Source of the DNA: Chthoniobacteraceae bacterium | Lineage (GTDB): Bacteria > Verrucomicrobiota > Verrucomicrobiia > Chthoniobacterales > Chthoniobacteraceae | Direction of reading: 5' to 3' | DNA length: 64,000 nt | Assembly (NCBI GenBank): GCA_947476255.1 | Contig: CANJPY010000010.1 | Coordinates: 1 to 64,000, forward strand | Shown here: positions 52,368-61,302 of the stretch, piece after piece | Numbering within the stretch: the stretch's first letter is position 1 | Layout of the letters: each line of letters starts with the position of its first letter | The notes under the pieces: generated by a model | What the model saw: the letters and a program-made list of their open reading frames with translations, nothing else | Database searches by the model: none | Told to the model about the DNA's origin: nothing | Made by a program: the position numbers and the translations under genes

Positions 52368-53462
52368 TCAGGCGTTTGCGGGTACGCTGACTCCGGCGGA
52401 TTCAAAGGTGGCCATTTCGCAGAAAAGCCGAGTTGAAGCGCGCAGAATGGGAAGAGCGAGGGCGGCGCCACTTGCTTCGCCGAGGCGCATTCCAAGCGAA
52501 AGGATTGGAGTGACGCGCATGCGTTCAAGGACGAGGCGGTGGCCTCGTTCATCGGACTGGTGTGCAAAGAAGCAGACGTCTAATGCTTTTGGGGAGAGGC
52601 GGCTGGCGACGAGTGCTGCGGCTGTGGCAATGAAGCCGTCGACGACGATTGGGAGGGCCGCTTCGGAGGCGGCGAGAATGGCGCCCGTCATAGCGGCGAT
52701 TTCAAAGCCGCCCACCGCTTCGAGCCAGTGTTGTGGATCTTGCGCTTCGTTTTGGGAAGGGGTGTGCTTGGCCAGGGCTTGTGCGATGACTTGTTGTTTG
52801 CGTGCGAGGCCTGCGGAATCGACTCCAGTACCGTGGCCTGTGACGAGTTCTGGAGGGAGTTGGAGCAACGCGGCGCAGAGTGCAGCGGCCGAGGTGGTGT
52901 TTCCAATGCCCATTTCGCCGATGGCCAGGACGTCGATCTTGTCTTGGCGTGCGAGGGCCACTTGTTCGGCGCCTGCTTCCATGGCGCCTTTGCACTCGTT
53001 GGAACTCATGGCCTTTTCGCGAAGAAAAGAGCGCGTGCCCGCGCGTTGGGAGCGGCCGAAAAACGCGGGGTTTTGAAGCCAGGACGGATCCGTGACGCCG
53101 TCGACGCCGGTATTGACGACATGGAGGGAAGCTCCTGCCGCCCTGGCGAGCACGCAAACGGCGGCTCCCCCGGCGAGAAAGGTTGCCACCATTTGGATGG
53201 TGACCTCCGACGGGTAAGCGCTTACGCCGGCCTCGGCGATTCCATGGCTGCCTGAAAATACGCAGATGCGTGTTCTCTCAGCGCTTGGCGCGAGGGTGTT
53301 TTGAAGCAGTGCGATTCTCTCTGCGATGGACTCGAGCATCCCGAGAGACCCGGGAGGTTTGGTTTGTGAGAGTAAGCGTTGTTTGACGGCACGATGGAGC
53401 GCGACGCGGCTTGGGGACGCGTCGACCTCCGCCAAACCGCCTGAATCGAGGCTGTTCTGCAT
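52368..53462 (-). CDS. cobT: Nicotinate-nucleotide--dimethylbenzimidazole phosphoribosyltransferase CobT
   Basis: A 364-residue enzyme starting MQNSLDSGG at 53462. This ATG has AGGAAG upstream and gives the usual family length; the open frame extends further 5' only through the riboswitch leader. The motif GEMGIGNTTSAAAL is diagnostic, with VFSGSHGIAEAGVSAYP and HVVNTGVDG also present and a catalytic Glu near the C-terminus. It activates the lower-loop base to alpha-ribazole phosphate. It is the first gene of the cobalamin operon. Confidence 0.95.
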   Translation of the reverse strand: MQNSLDSGGLAEVDASPSRVALHRAVKQRLLSQTKPPGSLGMLESIAERIALLQNTLAPSAERTRICVFSGSHGIAEAGVSAYPSEVTIQMVATFLAGGAAVCVLARAAGASLHVVNTGVDGVTDPSWLQNPAFFGRSQRAGTRSFLREKAMSSNECKGAMEAGAEQVALARQDKIDVLAIGEMGIGNTTSAAALCAALLQLPPELVTGHGTGVDSAGLARKQQVIAQALAKHTPSQNEAQDPQHWLEAVGGFEIAAMTGAILAASEAALPIVVDGFIATAAALVASRLSPKALDVCFFAHQSDERGHRLVLERMRVTPILSLGMRLGEASGAALALPILRASTRLFCEMATFESAGVSVPANA

Positions 53463-53485
53463 GGATCTTCCTGGATAGGAGAGAC

Positions 53486-53577
53486 CCGGCTTCAGGCTTG
53501 CGCCGGAACCCGTTCCCTCATTCTTCTTTATTGCGAAGAAGGTTTGCCGCCCAAGGGAAAGCCCTTGGACGAATGAG
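53486..53577 (-). promoter_or_regulatory. Probable expression platform of the cobalamin riboswitch
   Basis: Between aptamer and cobT, three local stems form: CCAAGGG/CCCTTGG at 53551-53568, TTCTTC/GAAGAA at 53521-53540, and CCGGC/GCCGG at 53486-53506. CTCATTC at 53571-53577 (minus-strand sense) can also pair with GAATGAG at 53517-53523, enclosing the first two. No T-run is seen, so control at translation initiation or by Rho seems more likely than an intrinsic terminator. Confidence 0.5.
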
Positions 53578-53582
53578 TTGCA

Positions 53583-53790
53583 GGTGCCGTGAATGTTCTG
53601 GCTCCCGGTTCTGGCTTTGTACGGGCACAAGGCCCGCACACGGCCGCCTCGCTCCCGCCTTCACCCTTTTTGGCGCCGTGGCGTCATTAAAGATTGGCAT
53701 TTTGGGAGTCCGTCCCCGGTTACAGCAGCGCGACTGCCCCCGGTTTGCACGGGGTTCCTCGCGGCGCCCGCAAGTGAGGTTGTAGTTTGG
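53583..53790 (-). promoter_or_regulatory. Cobalamin (AdoCbl-type) riboswitch aptamer
   Basis: Read on the minus strand, the segment at about 53714-53757 reads GAACCCCGTGCAAACCGGGG, then GCAGTCGCGCTGCTGTAACC. These are the hallmark GGTGCAAATCC-like and GCGCxxCxGTAACCG-like core strands of the cobalamin riboswitch. A B12-box-like AAAGCCAGAACCGGGAGCC follows at 53600-53618. GGCGCCG near 53762-53768 can pair with CGGCACC at 53583-53589 with one mismatch as closing stem P1. It lies directly upstream of cobT, so it should repress the whole operon when cobalamin is plentiful. Boundaries are approximate. Confidence 0.88.
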
Positions 53791-53885
53791 GGCGTGGCTC
53801 GCAGACGGCAAGGAGAATTCCGGAGAAAGGCGGATCAGGCCGTGGATGCGATAGGCTCCGAGTTGGAGGGCGTCTCGGAGATTGG

Positions 53886-56800
53886 CTACTCCGTCACCCA
53901 CTCCTGCTGGCGCTCAAGGATCTGGCCCGTGAACCGGTCTATGGCGAGGTACAGCCAGAGGCGCTGTTCAGCGCCCTTACGGAAGGTGGCGAGCGAGGTG
54001 GCGTTTTCTGCCAGATCGCCTGTTTGGACGATGACGTCAAACATCAGGTTCCAGACGCGTGTTTGACCGCAATCTGCGAGTGCCCGGATTGCGGACTCTC
54101 TGAGGCGCTGGGTTTTGCGGTCTTTGGTGGTGCCAAAGACGTTGTCCAGATCGGCGGAGTAGCCTGTGAAATGCCAGGTGAGTTTACTTTTGGTGGCTTC
54201 CATGTCAGGGTTACGATTGGGCTCCGAGCCGGTGCGGAACACGGTGGTGGTGTAGATTGGGGCAGTGGTAGGGACTCCGGTGAGATCCAGATCCTTCGCA
54301 AAGAGTTTGCCAGCCAGTTCGGCGTTATTGGTGAGTGGGCCCAGCCACGGTTGTGTTCCGGTGGTTCTGTCGATGAGGGTGCGGGCGGCATTGGCCGCGT
54401 CAGAGGATGGGCTCAGGGTGTCGCTTTCGGAGAATTCGTTTTTGAGGGCACCCGCAAGCAGTGCCCTCAAGACAGGCTCCTGACGGGTGTTGAGGTTCAC
54501 TTTGCCGGCGACCAGAGGCAGGGAACGATTGGACGAAGTTGTGTTTGTGGGCTGAAGTGGCGTGTCGCTCAAACAAAAAAGGTCGAGCAGGGCGGCATCG
54601 CCGGTTTCCGGGAGGAAAAACGTGATGTTTTTCCACGGGGTTCCCCGGAAGGCGTACCCCATTTCCGCGACGGACCGGAAGGGGCGGTTGAGAATGAGAG
54701 GTCGGTTGGTGCTGGCAAGGGAGCCTTGAGCGAGGGGGAGCCCCTCTATGCCAGTGTATGACCCGCTCGCGGCGAGGCCTCCGGAGGCGCGGCGTATGAT
54801 GTCATCGGGGTCTGCGTATGCCTGCCGATAGTGTGCGTTGGGATCGGTCGTCGAAGCCACCGAAGGCGCGATGTTTTCGCTCAACATCCCCATGCGCAAG
54901 GAATCGGCGTAATAACTACCGTTTCCAAGCTGGAGGAAGGTGGGCAGGGTCGTGTCTGTAGTAATGCCTGTTTTATAAGTGCCTAATGGTGCTGTTCCTG
55001 AGGGAAGCGAAGTCGAGGGGGCGAAGAGCCTTGGTTGCCAGCCATAATCAAGGGCGTTGCCGCTGGGTTTTTGGTAGAGGAGGTTCCCTGCGGCGTTTTT
55101 TCCGATTGCCCACCATGCGATATTCCCCAAAAGGTCTGCCGGCTTTAGGCCCACGGCATATCGATACGCATCGTCAAAAGTGACAGAGGAAGCGTTGAAG
55201 AACGCACTGTTCCAACCTGCGGGAGCCTGAAATCTCGGCGTGAGTGTTTGCGGCGGTTTGGTGGAAGAGGGAAGGTCCACGTAAGTGGTGCTTGAGCGGT
55301 CAGAAGGGGCGCCTCCATCCGGGAACAAACCAGTGAGGTTGAGGGACCCGGCATTCAGCGCCTGTAGCTCATGGGACTTTGTTCCGTAAACACTGTTATA
55401 ACCTAAATTACCGCTTCGGAAAGGGTTTCCAAAACGTGCGGTGCGCGGGTCATAGGAGGTAATCAAAGGCATGCTCCAGGCAAGAGGGCGTTTGGTCTCC
55501 GTCCAAACGATCTCGCCACCTGCATCCTGCGGTGCTGCCGAGGTTTGGATTTTTAATTCGGTTCGATTGAGAACAGCCGCACAGCTGTTGCGGGAATTGC
55601 CGTCATTGGTGACTTCGAGGAAGCGCTCGTCATAAGTCACCCATTTGTTGAGGGAGTCCTTGAATTGAAGCCGTAAGGTAAAGTAGGTCTTTTGGACCCC
55701 CGCGACAGTGACGGGTACGTGGAAATAGCGGAGTGGATAAAACGGCGAGAGAGGGGGGGATGGAGGGGGCGTGAGCGGGTCTGGCAGGCCGCGTCTGTTT
55801 TGCGTCACATCTTGAATTGTGTCCAGCGAGTCAACGGACCACGTAAGGCCTTTGGCAGGGATTTTTGGATCAACGTAAACAACCGTCCTGTCCTTTCGAT
55901 ACATCTTGGTAAGTAAAATAAAGTCTCTTGGGACTTCTCCCAAAGACATCCCCACCCATCGCGTGCCGAGAGAATCTTGTACGGCACCTGAATAAGGAGC
56001 GCCTGAAAAGAAGTTGTCAGGTCCAGCTTGAAGATTACTACCATTAGGGAGATTCACATTACAGAGTGTGGTAGGCTCTCGGAAAAGGGTCGATGATGAG
56101 ACATTAAAAAGAATCTCTGTTCCGCGGACATCGACAGTGACGGACGATGTAGCACCTGCGGTTCCGGGCGGCACGCCTGGAGGGGTTCCTGAGACGCCGC
56201 TTTGAAATATTTTGCGTTGTACTCCCGGTTGGTCGGTGAAGGCTCTCTTGTATTTGAGATAGGGGGGGAAAGGATCCGGAACACTTCCTCCACCGGTGTA
56301 AGTCAAAGACCCCGGACGTACTGTGTAATTATGAGTGAGCGCAAGGTCCGAGATGCGGGGAGTCAGGGGATAGCTCAAAATGCTATAGGTACCGCCACTC
56401 CACGTTGAAGTGCCTCCATGCCACACATAGTACGATGCAAGAGTACCTGCGCCAATTTGATAAATAGAATTGGTGTCTCCCGGCTGCGGAAGTGCGCCTA
56501 CACTGGTTCCTGGAACAATTGAACCTTTAAAAGAGACGGCGCCTGACGGCCAGCCGCTAGGCCTTGTTTCCATCGGAGTGTACCCCGTTGAATCAAGGGC
56601 TGGAAGTTTCCAAAGTGGTGCAGCCGCAAAAAAATAGTTCGTTTCATGGTCGCCGAGAGCCATCGAACCGGCGGACAAAGTCTTGGCGTCTGACCAGAAA
56701 AGAGACGAGCTTTTGGCGCCGGAGAGACTGCCCGAGGGATAGTCTATTGATGGCCAATTCCATGTCTGAGTATTCGCGATGTACGACATGGGCAAGGCCT

Positions 56801-59339
56801 CACTGTATTGTTGCGTTCCGATGTTGACTCCTTGCAAGAAGGTGAGGGTGGAGGAAATACCGTCCCAGAATGCGCTGTAGCCTACGGTTTTAATGGAAAA
56901 GTCGAAAATGGACGCGGCGTACTCCAACCAGATGGTCAGACTGCCTGAAACCGCCATGTTTCCCATTTTTGGGATCGTGGCGAGTCCCCTGTCTGTGGCC
57001 GCCTTGGGGGCCACGACAATGTCCTGGGGGGTCTCGCTTGCTGCAACGATGCGAAACGCACTTGGATTGTTTGCCGCGACGAAGGGTTTTGAGGAATCCG
57101 CAGCGTGAGGATTCCACAATTCAGGAAAGCCCATCACTACGGTAGTGCCGCATCTAAAAGCACCCGCGTAGGCGGCGAGATTTTGGGTGATTTCGATGGG
57201 CCCGCCCGGAGCGGGCAATGCGGGACTCGGAGTGTCTGAGGCGTCATCAATGGCCCGAATGTGAAAGCGGTAAAAATAGGGCAGGTCTTCAATGCCTCGT
57301 GCGGTGAAAAGCGGAGGGCTGTAGCGGGTGGAATCCAGTGCGGTTTTTGGATTCAAAGTTGGGTCTGGATTAGGGAGACGAATGATGGTTGGAAAATTAT
57401 TGGTATCGTTTTGATCGATGAGGTTTGCCCCAATTTCAAGGATTTGGAACTCACTAACGCGGTCACGGGATTGGATGTAAGTAGCAGGATCCCAGGGAGT
57501 ACCAGAAGAATGTGAAGGGGCGGAGCTTTTTCCGAGAGAACCCACGGCGATGCCTGCCTTTAACATCTCGAAAAAATCCGGTTCGCGCGGCCTGCCGGTG
57601 GCGGCATCTGTAAAAAGCAAATCCTCGAGATTGAAAATCCCGCCGATTTTGCCGTGTGCGTAGGCCCAGAACCAGACGCCTGCGCTGTCTGTCATCCACG
57701 TGAGCCCCAGGCAGTCTAGAATGGCCTTGGGCGTCCCAGCGCCGTTGTAGAGGGGATCCGTTGTGGGCAGGGATGCGCTTGGTCCCTTGTAGGTCACCCA
57801 CGCGAGTCTATCCAAAGGAAAACGTTTTTTGACGAGCGGTTCGCCAACCCTAGCGCTTGAGCCGTCTTGGCGGGTAAACAAAGTGCCCACCGTGAGCTCC
57901 AAAAAGGCGGGGTTGATGACATCCTGAAGAGACCTTGGGTCTCCGGGTTTGAGGCCGCGCTCGGCAAGTGTACCCCAGGCATCATTGCCTCCGCGGTTGT
58001 TGCCAAGAGGCATTTCATTGGGAAAATTATATTTTCGCCGTATGTCGCCACTCCCCAGATACGCCACGGGAACGGTTGAGATGGGATAAAGGATGTCATC
58101 CATTCTGCCTGCAGGGGGAACAATGGTCGGCCTTTTGAAGACAGGGGAAAGCGCGCTCGAACCCGTTTGTGCAGAGTCATAAAAGCCAGGTCGGAAGGAA
58201 GGCTGCTCAAGACTTCGGGAAAAGTGGGTGAGACTTTGCAGGGAATTCAGGATTTGGGCTTTTTCGGAGTTGTTGCTGGCCTGGGAATTCAGAAAACTCA
58301 CCAAATGGGAGCGGCTGGTGAAGGCGCGATTTTGAACGGTGGTGGAGGTGCCGCCAGATGCGCGCATAAAGCCGGAGTTGCTTTGGTTGTTGAGCAGAAA
58401 GTTGACGTAACGGTGGCCATGGGGACCGGCGTCGGGAGAGGCAAGGGTGGCGGCGTTGCGAAAGGCGAGGAGCTGTTTGAGTTGATTCGCGGTGAACCCG
58501 ATTTGGGTGAGGTCCGCCAAGCCCGTGCTCCCGCGTCTTGAGGCCACTGAGCCCGCAACGATGAGAGGGTCTGGGTCGTAGCCGGCGACATTCGCATCCA
58601 GAAGACCTCCGATGTCGTAGATCTGATAAGCATATCTTGCGACAACCGGATTGGATGTGCCGTGGGTGAGGCTACCGGCAAAAGTGACTGGATTGGTTCC
58701 ATCGGCTAGCAGATAAATCCAATCGGGCGCTTTCCACGCCCATTTTTGGGCGCTGTTGCCGGCAAATCGCAATGTGCCACTGGTGGCCGGGGTCATATCA
58801 GAGGGGGACGAGGGGGTGGCACGGGGAAGGAGCAAAGGTTTATTCCAGCGCGCTGCGCTAATGGCCGAACCGGTCGCGGTTGAGATGGTGCTGCAACGTG
58901 GTGTGAGCGTGTATGTGCCAGCTTGTGGATAAACGGACTGTGTGTTGAAGGTGAGTAAACGATCGTAAAACTGATTGGAAGAGGCGCTCTGCTTTACGAG
59001 ATTGGGAGGGGAGAGGCTTGTGGTTGTTTGAACACTGCTTCGGTTCGGGACGGCGCTTAGCGGTGTAGCCGGATACAAGACGGTGCCAGCGGGGGTGCTT
59101 GTCGGTTCAATGGAACCTGCACGGATTTCACTCAGCAGATCCTGAATGATTTGTTGGGAAGCGATCTCTGCAAACTGCGGTGCGAGTGGATTTAAGGATT
59201 CTGCTTTGGCAAGGGCGACACTTTTTGAAGAGAGTCCTAGGAGCGAAACGATCGCAACGAGCAGCAGCGCCATGATCGAGAGAACGAGGATGAGCGCGAA
59301 TCCTTTGTTTTGACGGCGTTCCTTGATGTAAGTAGCCAT
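53886..59339 (-). CDS. Verru_Chthon cassette protein A-like giant pseudopilin-headed protein
   Basis: A 1817-residue protein. The N-terminus RRQNKGFALILVLSIMALLL is a type IV pilin-like leader: a basic stretch, a G/F cleavage site and one long hydrophobic helix. Position 5 after the cleavage site lacks the usual Glu, as in GspK/PilX-type minor pseudopilins. The rest is extracytoplasmic, rich in Ser, Thr, Asn, Gly and Pro, with GspK-like segments near the N-terminus and C-terminus (NLNTRQEPVLRALLAGALKN). Length and layout match the Verru_Chthon cassette protein A family, known only from Verrucomicrobiota and of unknown role. Partner proteins B, C and D, usually short pilin-like genes, are not adjacent here. 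Confidence 0.75.
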   Translation of the reverse strand: MATYIKERRQNKGFALILVLSIMALLLVAIVSLLGLSSKSVALAKAESLNPLAPQFAEIASQQIIQDLLSEIRAGSIEPTSTPAGTVLYPATPLSAVPNRSSVQTTTSLSPPNLVKQSASSNQFYDRLLTFNTQSVYPQAGTYTLTPRCSTISTATGSAISAARWNKPLLLPRATPSSPSDMTPATSGTLRFAGNSAQKWAWKAPDWIYLLADGTNPVTFAGSLTHGTSNPVVARYAYQIYDIGGLLDANVAGYDPDPLIVAGSVASRRGSTGLADLTQIGFTANQLKQLLAFRNAATLASPDAGPHGHRYVNFLLNNQSNSGFMRASGGTSTTVQNRAFTSRSHLVSFLNSQASNNSEKAQILNSLQSLTHFSRSLEQPSFRPGFYDSAQTGSSALSPVFKRPTIVPPAGRMDDILYPISTVPVAYLGSGDIRRKYNFPNEMPLGNNRGGNDAWGTLAERGLKPGDPRSLQDVINPAFLELTVGTLFTRQDGSSARVGEPLVKKRFPLDRLAWVTYKGPSASLPTTDPLYNGAGTPKAILDCLGLTWMTDSAGVWFWAYAHGKIGGIFNLEDLLFTDAATGRPREPDFFEMLKAGIAVGSLGKSSAPSHSSGTPWDPATYIQSRDRVSEFQILEIGANLIDQNDTNNFPTIIRLPNPDPTLNPKTALDSTRYSPPLFTARGIEDLPYFYRFHIRAIDDASDTPSPALPAPGGPIEITQNLAAYAGAFRCGTTVVMGFPELWNPHAADSSKPFVAANNPSAFRIVAASETPQDIVVAPKAATDRGLATIPKMGNMAVSGSLTIWLEYAASIFDFSIKTVGYSAFWDGISSTLTFLQGVNIGTQQYSEALPMSYIANTQTWNWPSIDYPSGSLSGAKSSSLFWSDAKTLSAGSMALGDHETNYFFAAAPLWKLPALDSTGYTPMETRPSGWPSGAVSFKGSIVPGTSVGALPQPGDTNSIYQIGAGTLASYYVWHGGTSTWSGGTYSILSYPLTPRISDLALTHNYTVRPGSLTYTGGGSVPDPFPPYLKYKRAFTDQPGVQRKIFQSGVSGTPPGVPPGTAGATSSVTVDVRGTEILFNVSSSTLFREPTTLCNVNLPNGSNLQAGPDNFFSGAPYSGAVQDSLGTRWVGMSLGEVPRDFILLTKMYRKDRTVVYVDPKIPAKGLTWSVDSLDTIQDVTQNRRGLPDPLTPPPSPPLSPFYPLRYFHVPVTVAGVQKTYFTLRLQFKDSLNKWVTYDERFLEVTNDGNSRNSCAAVLNRTELKIQTSAAPQDAGGEIVWTETKRPLAWSMPLITSYDPRTARFGNPFRSGNLGYNSVYGTKSHELQALNAGSLNLTGLFPDGGAPSDRSSTTYVDLPSSTKPPQTLTPRFQAPAGWNSAFFNASSVTFDDAYRYAVGLKPADLLGNIAWWAIGKNAAGNLLYQKPSGNALDYGWQPRLFAPSTSLPSGTAPLGTYKTGITTDTTLPTFLQLGNGSYYADSLRMGMLSENIAPSVASTTDPNAHYRQAYADPDDIIRRASGGLAASGSYTGIEGLPLAQGSLASTNRPLILNRPFRSVAEMGYAFRGTPWKNITFFLPETGDAALLDLFCLSDTPLQPTNTTSSNRSLPLVAGKVNLNTRQEPVLRALLAGALKNEFSESDTLSPSSDAANAARTLIDRTTGTQPWLGPLTNNAELAGKLFAKDLDLTGVPTTAPIYTTTVFRTGSEPNRNPDMEATKSKLTWHFTGYSADLDNVFGTTKDRKTQRLRESAIRALADCGQTRVWNLMFDVIVQTGDLAENATSLATFRKGAEQRLWLYLAIDRFTGQILERQQEWVTE

Positions 59340-59819
59340 GGTTCGAGTGGAGGTGGGGAGGGAGGCGGAGGGGGCGTGAATGGCGCAACTATTCGTGGAT
59401 CGCAGCTGAATGGATCGCTGGATGCCTCAGCCTTAGGTCCATACACACCGTGGCAACCTGTTTTTTCGTTAAAGGAGTGCGGTTGCCCCGTCCAGCGACG
59501 TCTGAACCGGAGCGAAATAGAGCCTGCCGCTTGTGCCACAAGTAGAGGGGAAGCGCACGGCCGAGGTGCCGAGGAGACAAGGGCCTGGGTTCAGGCCAGC
59601 AATTCGAGGAAGCACCGCCCCTCGTTGGCCAAGCACGCGGATTGGAGCGGCGGTCTTGTGGCAAACGGGGGCATTGCATGGAACCTCGTCACGCGCCGCA
59701 GTCAAGTTTCTGTAGCGGCTCAGGGACGTGCAAGATAGGAACAGCTTGCGAGCAGTTGTCCGGGCTCGCGCGCGGGGAGCGTGGCGCGCGCTCGCGCGAT
59801 GTGAGGGAAGCCGGACGGG
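59340..59819. other. 480-bp intergenic region with strong inverted repeats, no gene recognised
   Basis: The gap lies between the DUF1501 gene and the giant pseudopilin-headed gene, both minus strand. Open frames exist on both strands but lack domains. Several stems are dense: GGCAACC/GGTTGCC at about 59452-59486, the 13-bp palindrome CTTGTGCCACAAG at 59530-59542, GGCCTG/CAGGCC at 59582-59597, CGAGG/CCTCG within 59606-59625, and GC-rich alternating sequence at 59765-59800. A second CTTGTGGCA occurs at 59653-59661. It could hold a promoter with operator sites or a structured RNA. It did not match tmRNA, RNase P RNA or SRP RNA by eye. Confidence 0.45.
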
Positions 59820-61271
59820 TTAGCCGGCGAGGATTTCGTGGATCACGTGGCCGCCGACATCGGTGAGGCGGAAGTCGCGTCCGCTGAAACGGTAGGTGAG
59901 CTTTTCGTGGTTTAAACCGAGAAGATGCAGAATGGTCGCGTGCAGGTCGTTGACGTGCACCTTGTTCTCGACTGCCTTGTAGCCAAAGGGATCGGTGCTT
60001 CCGTAATGCACGCCGCCGCGCACGCCGCCGCCGGCCATCCAGATGGTAAAAGCGTGAGGGTTGTGGTCGCGCCCAAGGGAGCCTTGTGAATCGGAGGTGC
60101 GGCCGAATTCACCGCCCCAGATGACAAGGGTGTCTTGGAGCATTCCGCGTGCCTTGAGGTCGGCAAGAAGGGCAGCCGCGGGCAAGTCGGTGGCTGCGGC
60201 GCAGGAGCGGTGGTTGGTCTCGATATTGTTGTGGCCATCCCAAGGGACGTCGTCGACGGAGCCATCGCCCGGAGCGCCCCGCCCTGCGAAGATTTGTACA
60301 AAGCGCACGCCGCGTTCCACGAGGCGCCGCGCGATGAGGCACTGTCTGCCAAACGTTTCGGTGACTTTGTCATCGAGGCCGTACAATTTTCTCGTGGCCT
60401 CGGATTCGCCTTTGATCTCCATGGCTTCCGGAGCAGCCGTCTGCATGCGGTAGGCTAGTTCAAAGCTGCCGATTCGCGCCATGAGATCGTTTTGGGAGCC
60501 CCGCGCTGCGGCGTAGTCGGAGTTGACGTCGCGCAGGAGGTCGAGTGCCTGGCGTTGTTGTTCCTCGGTTTGGTCCGAGGCGCGCAGGATGTCGTCGATG
60601 GCCTCCTTGCGGCGGGCGTCGAGGGCGAGCGCCTGAAAGCTTTTGGGGAGAAAGCCGGCGCTCCAGATCTGGTCGTCGCCCCGCGGTTTGCGGCCATGCA
60701 TGACGACGTAGGACGGCAGGTTTTGGTTTTCAGCGCCCAGACCGTAAGTGACCCAGGCACCGGCGGCGGGACGCCCGGGCACGGTGGAGCCGCACATCAA
60801 CTCGATGGAGGCTGGGGCGTGGTTGTTGGCCCGCAGGTACATGGAGTGGATGAACGCCATGTCGTCCACGTGTTTTGCGACGTTGGGAAAAAGGCTGCTC
60901 ACCCAGGAGCCCGATTCTCCGTGCTGTTTCCAGTCGAAGGGGGATTTGAGGCACTTGCCGCTGGTTTGAAAGAAGCCGGTTTTGGGGTCGCTGCCCGGGA
61001 GGGGCTGGCCGGCGTGAGCTTGAAGCTCGGGTTTGTAATCGAAGGTGTCCACCTGCGAGGGTGCGCCCGTCATGAAGAGCCAGATGACCGCCTTGGCACG
61101 CGCAGGGAAGTGCGGTGGCTGAATGGGGGACGTGCTGGCGGTGGCGGCGGCTTGGGATTGTTGGTGGAGAAGCGAGGAGAGGGCGAGCGAACCGAACCCG
61201 TGGCCCATCTGTTTGAGGAAGCGGCGGCGGGAGGGCAGGCGAAGCGGCTCGGGAGAGGAGTGATCAGACAT
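59820..61271 (-). CDS. DUF1501 family exported protein (Tat signal)
   Basis: A 483-residue protein starting MSDHSSPEPLRLPSRRRFLK at 61271, a twin-arginine signal followed by a hydrophobic stretch. The open frame reaches further upstream but only through the neighbouring gene. DUF1501 segments are KAVIWLFMTGAPSQVDTFDY, HGRKPRGDDQIWSAGFLP, DDVPWDGHNNIETNH, VIWGGEFGRTSDSQGSLGRD and DPFGYKAVENKVHVNDLHAT. The family belongs to the alkaline phosphatase/sulfatase-like superfamily and is nearly always paired with a DUF1549/DUF1553 protein, as here, 31 bp downstream of it. The role is not established; polysaccharide degradation is often suggested from context. Confidence 0.92.
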   Translation of the reverse strand: MSDHSSPEPLRLPSRRRFLKQMGHGFGSLALSSLLHQQSQAAATASTSPIQPPHFPARAKAVIWLFMTGAPSQVDTFDYKPELQAHAGQPLPGSDPKTGFFQTSGKCLKSPFDWKQHGESGSWVSSLFPNVAKHVDDMAFIHSMYLRANNHAPASIELMCGSTVPGRPAAGAWVTYGLGAENQNLPSYVVMHGRKPRGDDQIWSAGFLPKSFQALALDARRKEAIDDILRASDQTEEQQRQALDLLRDVNSDYAAARGSQNDLMARIGSFELAYRMQTAAPEAMEIKGESEATRKLYGLDDKVTETFGRQCLIARRLVERGVRFVQIFAGRGAPGDGSVDDVPWDGHNNIETNHRSCAAATDLPAAALLADLKARGMLQDTLVIWGGEFGRTSDSQGSLGRDHNPHAFTIWMAGGGVRGGVHYGSTDPFGYKAVENKVHVNDLHATILHLLGLNHEKLTYRFSGRDFRLTDVGGHVIHEILAG

Positions 61272-61302
61272 GGCGTGGAGGAGCTGGGACGCTTGCTGGA
61301 GG

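Noticed and set aside
53787-54761. 324-codon plus-strand frame opposite the giant protein gene
   Set aside because: Composition mirrors the opposite strand; no start signal or domain seen.
59460-59760. tmRNA, SRP RNA or RNase P RNA
   Set aside because: Short stretches look similar (for example GGAAGCA), but the required conserved cores and overall layout are absent on both strands.
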